A stretch of 64,000 bases of DNA from Gammaproteobacteria bacterium (GTDB lineage: Bacteria > Pseudomonadota > Gammaproteobacteria > Steroidobacterales > GCA-2729495). Location of the stretch: contig CP054183.1 in NCBI GenBank assembly GCA_015709695.1, positions 2,716,992-2,780,991 of the forward strand, written 5' to 3'. Made by a program: the position numbers and the translations under genes. The notes beneath the pieces are model-generated. The model ran no database searches, was not told the DNA's origin, and worked only from the letters and a program-made list of their open reading frames with translations. Positions 59,693 through 64,000 of this stretch are shown piece by piece; the stretch's first letter is position 1; every line of letters begins with the position of its first letter.

Positions 59693-60858
59693 GGCGCTGC
59701 CGCCGCGCAGGCCGGTGGCGGCGTCGCCGGGCGGAAGCCGCCATCGGCGTCGAACAGCAGGCCGCCGCCGCGCAGGTCGGTCTCGGTCAGGCTGCGGATC
59801 AGGCGCCCGGCCTGCTGGCCGGGATCGGGCCGCAGGCCGTCCGGCCGCTGCTGGATCGCCGAGACGATGCGCCCGGACACCAGCCGCCCCTCGCCGTCGA
59901 GCGTCGCCCGCAGGATCGGCGCATAGCCCTTGGGCCCGGCGATGCTGATGCCGAAATACGTGGCGAAGTTGCCGAGGCTGTAGGCGATCAGGTGGCCGTT
60001 CCAGGCCTCGATGGCGCGCGGCACATGCGGGCCGTGGCCGAGGACCAGCGCCGCGCCGGCATCCACCATCGCCCGCCCGAACACCACGACGTCGCCGCGG
60101 TCCTCGCCGAAGAAGCGTTCAGTGGTGAAGGGCAGCTGCGTGGCATCGCCGCCCTCGGCGCCGCCGTGGAAGGAGACGATCACCAGGTCATGGCCGGCCT
60201 TCAGTTCGCCGACCAGGGCGCGCGCCCCGGCCAGGTCATTGAGCGGGTGGGAGCCACTGGTGAAGGAGAAGGCCACCAGCGCGATGCGCCGGCCACCCTG
60301 TTCCCAGCTGGCGATGTCGCCGATGCGCCCGGAGTGGCGGATGCCGGCCGCATCCAGCGCCGCCATGCTGGCGCTGCGGCCTGCTTCGCCGAAGTCCCGC
60401 GCGTGGTTGTTGGCGAGGCTCATGACATCGAAGCCGGCCTCGGCCAGCGTGCGCGCGTAGCGGGCCGGCGAGCGGAACAGGTAGCAGACCTTCGGGTCCT
60501 GGCACTTCTTCACCGGCTCGCCGCCGTCCATCAGCACGCCCTCGAGGTTGCCGAAGGTCAGGTCGGCGGCGCGCAGCTCCGGGGCGACGGCGGCGAGGAG
60601 GCCGCGGCCGTCGTCGGGCGGCAGGACGTCCTCGGGGAAATCGCTGCCGAGCATGATGTCGCCCACCGCGGCGATGTCCAGCGTGGCGCAGGCCCGAGGG
60701 CCGGGCGCGGGTGCTGGCGTCGGCACGGGCGCCGGGGGTGCTGGCACCGCCGGGGGCACCGGCTGCGGCGCCGGTGCCGGCGCCCGGGCCACGGGCGCGC
60801 AGGCCGCCAGCAGCGCGGCGCCGGCCAGCAGGATGAAGCCCAGGTATCGGTTCGTCAT
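59689..60858 (-). CDS. CapA-family lipoprotein (metallophosphatase-like)
   Basis: A 389-residue protein with a lipoprotein signal (LLAGAALLAAC), a proline/alanine linker of about 30 residues, and then a CapA/PgsA-type domain: AAVGDIMLGSDFPED, DLTFGNLEGVL, FDVMSLANNHARDFG, VSFHGGAEGGD, VLGHGPHVPRAIE and IAYSLGNFATY. These motifs are the metal-ligand pattern of calcineurin-like phosphatases. CapA proteins are tied to poly-gamma-glutamate capsule in Bacillus, but no capB/capC is nearby, so the role here is unknown and may concern the cell wall. Confidence 0.87.
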   Translation of the reverse strand: MTNRYLGFILLAGAALLAACAPVARAPAPAPQPVPPAVPAPPAPVPTPAPAPGPRACATLDIAAVGDIMLGSDFPEDVLPPDDGRGLLAAVAPELRAADLTFGNLEGVLMDGGEPVKKCQDPKVCYLFRSPARYARTLAEAGFDVMSLANNHARDFGEAGRSASMAALDAAGIRHSGRIGDIASWEQGGRRIALVAFSFTSGSHPLNDLAGARALVGELKAGHDLVIVSFHGGAEGGDATQLPFTTERFFGEDRGDVVVFGRAMVDAGAALVLGHGPHVPRAIEAWNGHLIAYSLGNFATYFGISIAGPKGYAPILRATLDGEGRLVSGRIVSAIQQRPDGLRPDPGQQAGRLIRSLTETDLRGGGLLFDADGGFRPATPPPACAAAAP

Positions 60859-61427
60859 TCGCCCACCCGGATGACCAGCACGTCGATCTTCGCCTCGCGC
60901 AGCTGGCGGCGCGTGCGGTTGAGTTCGCCGAGGTCGTCGATGGGCCCGATGCGCACGCGGTGATAGGGCCGCTCGTCCACCGTGATCTTCTGGATCTGCG
61001 AGCGGATGCCGAGCAGCGCCAGCCGCGCCTTCACCTTGTCGGCCTCGGCGAAGCTGCCATAGGAGCCGGCCTGCAGCACGTAGGCCCCGGGTACGTCCAC
61101 CGGCGCCGGCGTGGTGTCACGGCGCACGTCGCGCTCCTGCTCCGGGACCACGACCTCGAAGTTGGGCAGCATCTCATAGAACTCGAAGCGCTTCTCCGGC
61201 GGTGCCGTGCCCGCCTTCGGCTTCGGTGCCGGCCGCGGGCGCTCCGCGGCGGCCTCGACGGCCTGCGCCCGGGCGGCCGCGCCGCTGGCGAGGCGCTCGC
61301 GCACCACGAACACCGCCGCCACCGCGGCCGCGCCCAGTGCCAGCCCCGCGAGCAGCAACACCCAGGCCGGTGTGCCCGTGCGGCTGCGGGTGCTGCCGGC
61401 ACGGCGCCGGTTGCGACGGGTGGCCAC
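60855..61427 (-). CDS. SPOR-domain membrane protein (FtsN-like)
   Basis: A 190-residue bitopic inner-membrane protein: a basic cytoplasmic N-terminus (RRNRRRAGSTRSRTG), one membrane helix (residues ~21-42), a flexible Ala/Pro/Lys linker, a short conserved segment KRFEFYEMLPNFEVVVPE and a C-terminal SPOR domain (YVLQAGSYGSFAEADKVKARL to about residue 187). SPOR domains bind denuded septal peptidoglycan. Location directly downstream of argS is the usual place for an FtsN-like gene, though this is shorter than E. coli FtsN (319 residues). Confidence 0.9.
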   Translation of the reverse strand: MATRRNRRRAGSTRSRTGTPAWVLLLAGLALGAAAVAAVFVVRERLASGAAARAQAVEAAAERPRPAPKPKAGTAPPEKRFEFYEMLPNFEVVVPEQERDVRRDTTPAPVDVPGAYVLQAGSYGSFAEADKVKARLALLGIRSQIQKITVDERPYHRVRIGPIDDLGELNRTRRQLREAKIDVLVIRVGE

Positions 61428-61449
61428 GATCAGCGATGCCCCGGGACGC

Positions 61450-63207
61450 TCACATCGTCTCCAGCGGCCTGATGCCGAGCAGGCCCAGCCCGCTGGCGAG
61501 CACCGCGCGGCAGGCGCTCACCAGCGCCAGGCGCGCGTTGGTGGTCGGCGCATCGGTAGCGTCGAGGACCGTGCAGTTGTTGTAGAAGGCGTTGTAGGCG
61601 CTGGCGAGCCCGTGGAGGTAGCGGGCCACCTCGTGCGGTTCGCGCTCGGCCGCGGCGCGCTCGACCGCGGCACCGAAGCCACGCAGCGCCAGCACCAGCG
61701 CCCACTCCTCGTCGGCCAGGCTGGCGGGCATCGGCGGCAGCGCCGCCGGTTCACCGATGCCCATGGCCGCGGCGCGCCGGAAGATGCCGCACATCCGCGC
61801 ATGGGAATACTGCAGGTACGGCCCGGTGTTGCCTTCGAACTGCAGCACGCTGTCCCAGTCGAAGCTGACGTCGGAGAGACGCCGGGCGGAGACGTCGAAA
61901 TACAGCAGCGCCGCCTGGCCCACGGCCTCGCTCACGGCGTCGAGTTCGTCCGGCGAGAGCGCCGGGAAGGCGCGCGGGTTGGCGGCGGACTTCTCCTCGC
62001 GGATGCGCCGCGCGCGGTCGCGGGCCTCGTCGAGCACCGCCTCGAGCCACACGGCCTCGCCCTTGCGGGTGGACATGCCGCGCACGTAGCCGAAGCTGAC
62101 GTTCTCGCAGGTCGCCGGCCAGCGGCTGTCCCAGCCCTCCGCCTCGCCGAGCCGCGTCAGCGCGGCGAACACCTGGGCGAAATGGTCTTCCTGGCGCGAG
62201 ACCACATAGATATTGGCGGAGAAGCCGTAGCGCTCCCAGCGATCCAGCGCCTCGGCGCAGTCGCGGGCGGCATAGGTGGAAGCGCCGTCGGACTTGCGCA
62301 GCATCAGCGGCGCGATCTCGCGGCCGATCACCGCGCCCACCTGCACCACCAGCGCGCCCTGGGATTCCTCGGCGACACCTGCCCGCTGGAAGCGCGCGAT
62401 CGTCGCCTCCACCAGCGGGTTCACCGCGGCCTCGCCCTCGTAGCTGTCGAACTCGATGCCGAGCCGCCGGTAGGTCTTCATGAATCCCGCCAGCGACAGC
62501 TCGCGGAACTGCCGCCAGAGCGCGGTGATCTCCGGATCGCCCTGCTCCAGCCGCAGGAACAGCAGCCGCGCCTGCTCGCGCACACCCGGGTCGCTCTCGC
62601 TCTCGCGGTAGGCGCGCACGTAGAGCTCCACCAGGTAATCGATGGCCCGCTCGCGCAGCAGCTGCGCATCGCCCCACTTCTGCCAGGCATGGATGACGAA
62701 GCCGAACTGGGTGCCCCAGTCGCCGAGGTAGTTCCGGCGCACCACGCGGTAGCCGAGGAAGGCAAATATCCGCGCCAGGTCCGCCCCGAGGTTGGTGGAA
62801 CGCAGGTGGCCGAAGTGGAACGGCTTGGCGATGTTCGGCGCCGAGAAATCCAGCACCACCACCTGGCCGCCGCCGGTGTTGCGGCGGACCTCGCCCCGCG
62901 CCTCCGTCAGCACGGCGCCGAGCACGCGTCGCGCCGCCTCCGGGCGGTGCAGGTGCAGGTTCACATAGGGGCCCTGCGCCACCGCCTTCGCGATCAGCGC
63001 GTCGGGGTTCACGCGGGCCGCCAGGTCCGCGGCGATCTTCGGCGGCGGCGCACGCAGCGCCTTTGCCAGCTGGAAGCAGGGAAAGGCGAAATCCCCCATG
63101 CTCAGGTTCGGCGGCGCCGTGAGCAGGCCGGCGATCTCCTCGCCGCGCTCCGGGGCATACTCCAGCGCGGCGCAGAGGGCCTGCGCGATGGGGGTGGTGA
63201 TGGGCAT
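61450..63207 (-). CDS. argS: Arginyl-tRNA synthetase
   Basis: A 585-residue class I synthetase (E. coli ArgS has 577). The HIGH motif is SAPNIAKPFHFGHLRSTN, the KMSKS counterpart is GMSTRKGEAV, and the N-terminal Add-1 domain and C-terminal anticodon domain (ending GLGLLGIRPLETM) are present. Its 5' side faces an RHS fragment only about 34 bases away, so the promoter must lie within that fragment or in the short gap. Confidence 0.97.
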   Translation of the reverse strand: MPITTPIAQALCAALEYAPERGEEIAGLLTAPPNLSMGDFAFPCFQLAKALRAPPPKIAADLAARVNPDALIAKAVAQGPYVNLHLHRPEAARRVLGAVLTEARGEVRRNTGGGQVVVLDFSAPNIAKPFHFGHLRSTNLGADLARIFAFLGYRVVRRNYLGDWGTQFGFVIHAWQKWGDAQLLRERAIDYLVELYVRAYRESESDPGVREQARLLFLRLEQGDPEITALWRQFRELSLAGFMKTYRRLGIEFDSYEGEAAVNPLVEATIARFQRAGVAEESQGALVVQVGAVIGREIAPLMLRKSDGASTYAARDCAEALDRWERYGFSANIYVVSRQEDHFAQVFAALTRLGEAEGWDSRWPATCENVSFGYVRGMSTRKGEAVWLEAVLDEARDRARRIREEKSAANPRAFPALSPDELDAVSEAVGQAALLYFDVSARRLSDVSFDWDSVLQFEGNTGPYLQYSHARMCGIFRRAAAMGIGEPAALPPMPASLADEEWALVLALRGFGAAVERAAAEREPHEVARYLHGLASAYNAFYNNCTVLDATDAPTTNARLALVSACRAVLASGLGLLGIRPLETM

Positions 63208-63241
63208 GGGGGAATTCTAGCAGGGTGTCGAAAGCGGGTAG

Positions 63242-64000
63242 ATCCAGCATGCCTGCGGTGCGCAAGGTCATGCGGAGGTCTATGATCTGGACTCGGCCGG
63301 CTGGCTGATACAGACCACGATCACGGCCGATGGCGACTCCCACGTGTTCAACCGCGACCACAACAGTGCAGGGGTGCCGGGCTTGCTGTCCTACCCGGCA
63401 AGCGTGGGCAGCGCGGTGCGCCAGGACCTCTCGTTCAACTGGGATGCCGGCGGCAACCTGAAGACCCGCACCGACCACACCCAGGGCGGGCTGACCGAGA
63501 CGTTCTTCTACGATGCCTTGAACCGCCTGTCCTATTCCCAGCGCGCCGGGGTGCAGAACCTCGCACTCGGCTACAACGCCAACGGCAGCATCGCGAGCCG
63601 GCTGGAAGGCGGGATGAGCTACAGCTACCAGTACAGCTACCAGTACAGCAACGCGGCCCATCCGCACGCGGTGAGCGAGGTGCTCCACGACTGCGGCTGC
63701 GACTGCCTGAGCGACAGCTACGCCTACGATGCCAACGGCAACCAGACCACCCGCGGGGGCGCTGCCGTCGGCAGGACCATCAGCTGGAGCAGCTACGACC
63801 TGCCGCTGACGCTCAGCACCCAGGACGGTGTCTCCAGCCAGGTTGCCTATGGGCCCAACCGCAGCCGCTGGAAGCAGGTGGCGGTGTACTCCGCCAGCAC
63901 CACGGAGACCACGCTTTACCTCGGCGGGGTGATGGAGAAGGTGACCCGCGGCGCGGTGACCGAGTGGAAGCACTACATCCCGGCCGGTGCGGGCACGATG
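63242..64000 (+). pseudogene. RHS-repeat protein fragment without a start, running off the right edge
   Basis: An open frame of 253 codons that continues beyond the window. Typical RHS/YD repeats are visible: FNWDAGGNLKTRTD, FFYDALNRLSYSQ, LGYNANGSIASRLEG, YAYDANGNQTTRGG and YGPNRSRWKQ. A TAG stop lies immediately upstream in frame (63239-63241), and there is no ATG or plausible ribosome site, so the protein start is missing. RHS proteins encase toxins; their displaced tips often remain as start-less orphans. A 12-base tandem duplication (around 63620-63650, YSYQYSYQYS) is present. It could be a live gene only if expressed by fusion or a very unusual start. Confidence 0.75.

Overview
The window is GC-rich (well above 60% by eye) bacterial chromosome, densely packed with genes. 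Its housekeeping blocks are typical of Gammaproteobacteria: mnmG, rsmG-parA-parB-atpIBEFHAGDC-glmU-glmS, the divergent tsaC-topA-smg-dprA-LysM / def-fmt-rsmB pair followed by a DUF4390-ntrY-ntrX set, and argS followed by a SPOR-domain gene. A rhombosortase-type lipoprotein and several families of intergenic palindromes fit an environmental, non-enteric gammaproteobacterium (for example the Steroidobacterales/Nevskiales/Xanthomonadales neighbourhood). The exact lineage is inference.

Layout. 1-2.2 kb (minus): start of an RND efflux pump, its lipoprotein adaptor, a small DUF2892 membrane protein and an ArsR regulator with the cysteine spacing of persulfide sensors. 2.2-4.1 kb (minus): sulfotransferase-like protein and membrane diguanylate cyclase. 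4.3-14.1 kb: mnmG, then a complete oligopeptide ABC importer (binding protein, two permeases, fused double ATPase), a SIMPL-domain protein (minus), a dihaem cytochrome c and an AcuI-type reductase, all lying between mnmG and rsmG. 14.2-27.7 kb: rsmG, parAB, the full F1Fo ATP synthase operon, glmU and glmS. 27.7-29.7 kb: three small flavin- or CoA-binding genes. 29.8-35.1 kb (minus): rimO, HD-domain protein, xthA, prlC. 35.2-41.3 kb: gorA, amidase, TolB-like propeller protein, rhombotail-type lipoprotein and aroE, with three blocks of long palindromic repeats among them. 41.4-51.3 kb: tag, a large secreted subtilase, tsaC, topA, smg, dprA and a LysM protein. 51.5-58.6 kb: def, fmt, rsmB, DUF4390, NtrY-like kinase, NtrX-like regulator. 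58.6-63.2 kb (minus): PLP deaminase-like enzyme, CapA-like protein, SPOR protein, argS. 63.2 kb to the right edge: an RHS fragment without a start.

Non-coding content is the most unusual part. (i) Three hairpins (parA-parB, atpA-atpG, atpC-glmU) share an almost invariant 23-nt apical loop, while their 16-18 bp stems differ by paired, compensatory changes. (ii) Long inverted repeats with 28-55 nt arms sit at gene ends around 36.5, 39.4 and 40.4 kb. They supply stop codons to flanking genes and extend the C-terminus of two proteins. (iii) A 34-nt-arm palindrome fills the whole atpD-atpC junction and leaves no visible ribosome binding site for atpC. I saw no tRNA, rRNA, CRISPR array or complete insertion sequence. 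No gene-free stretch exceeds 300 bases.
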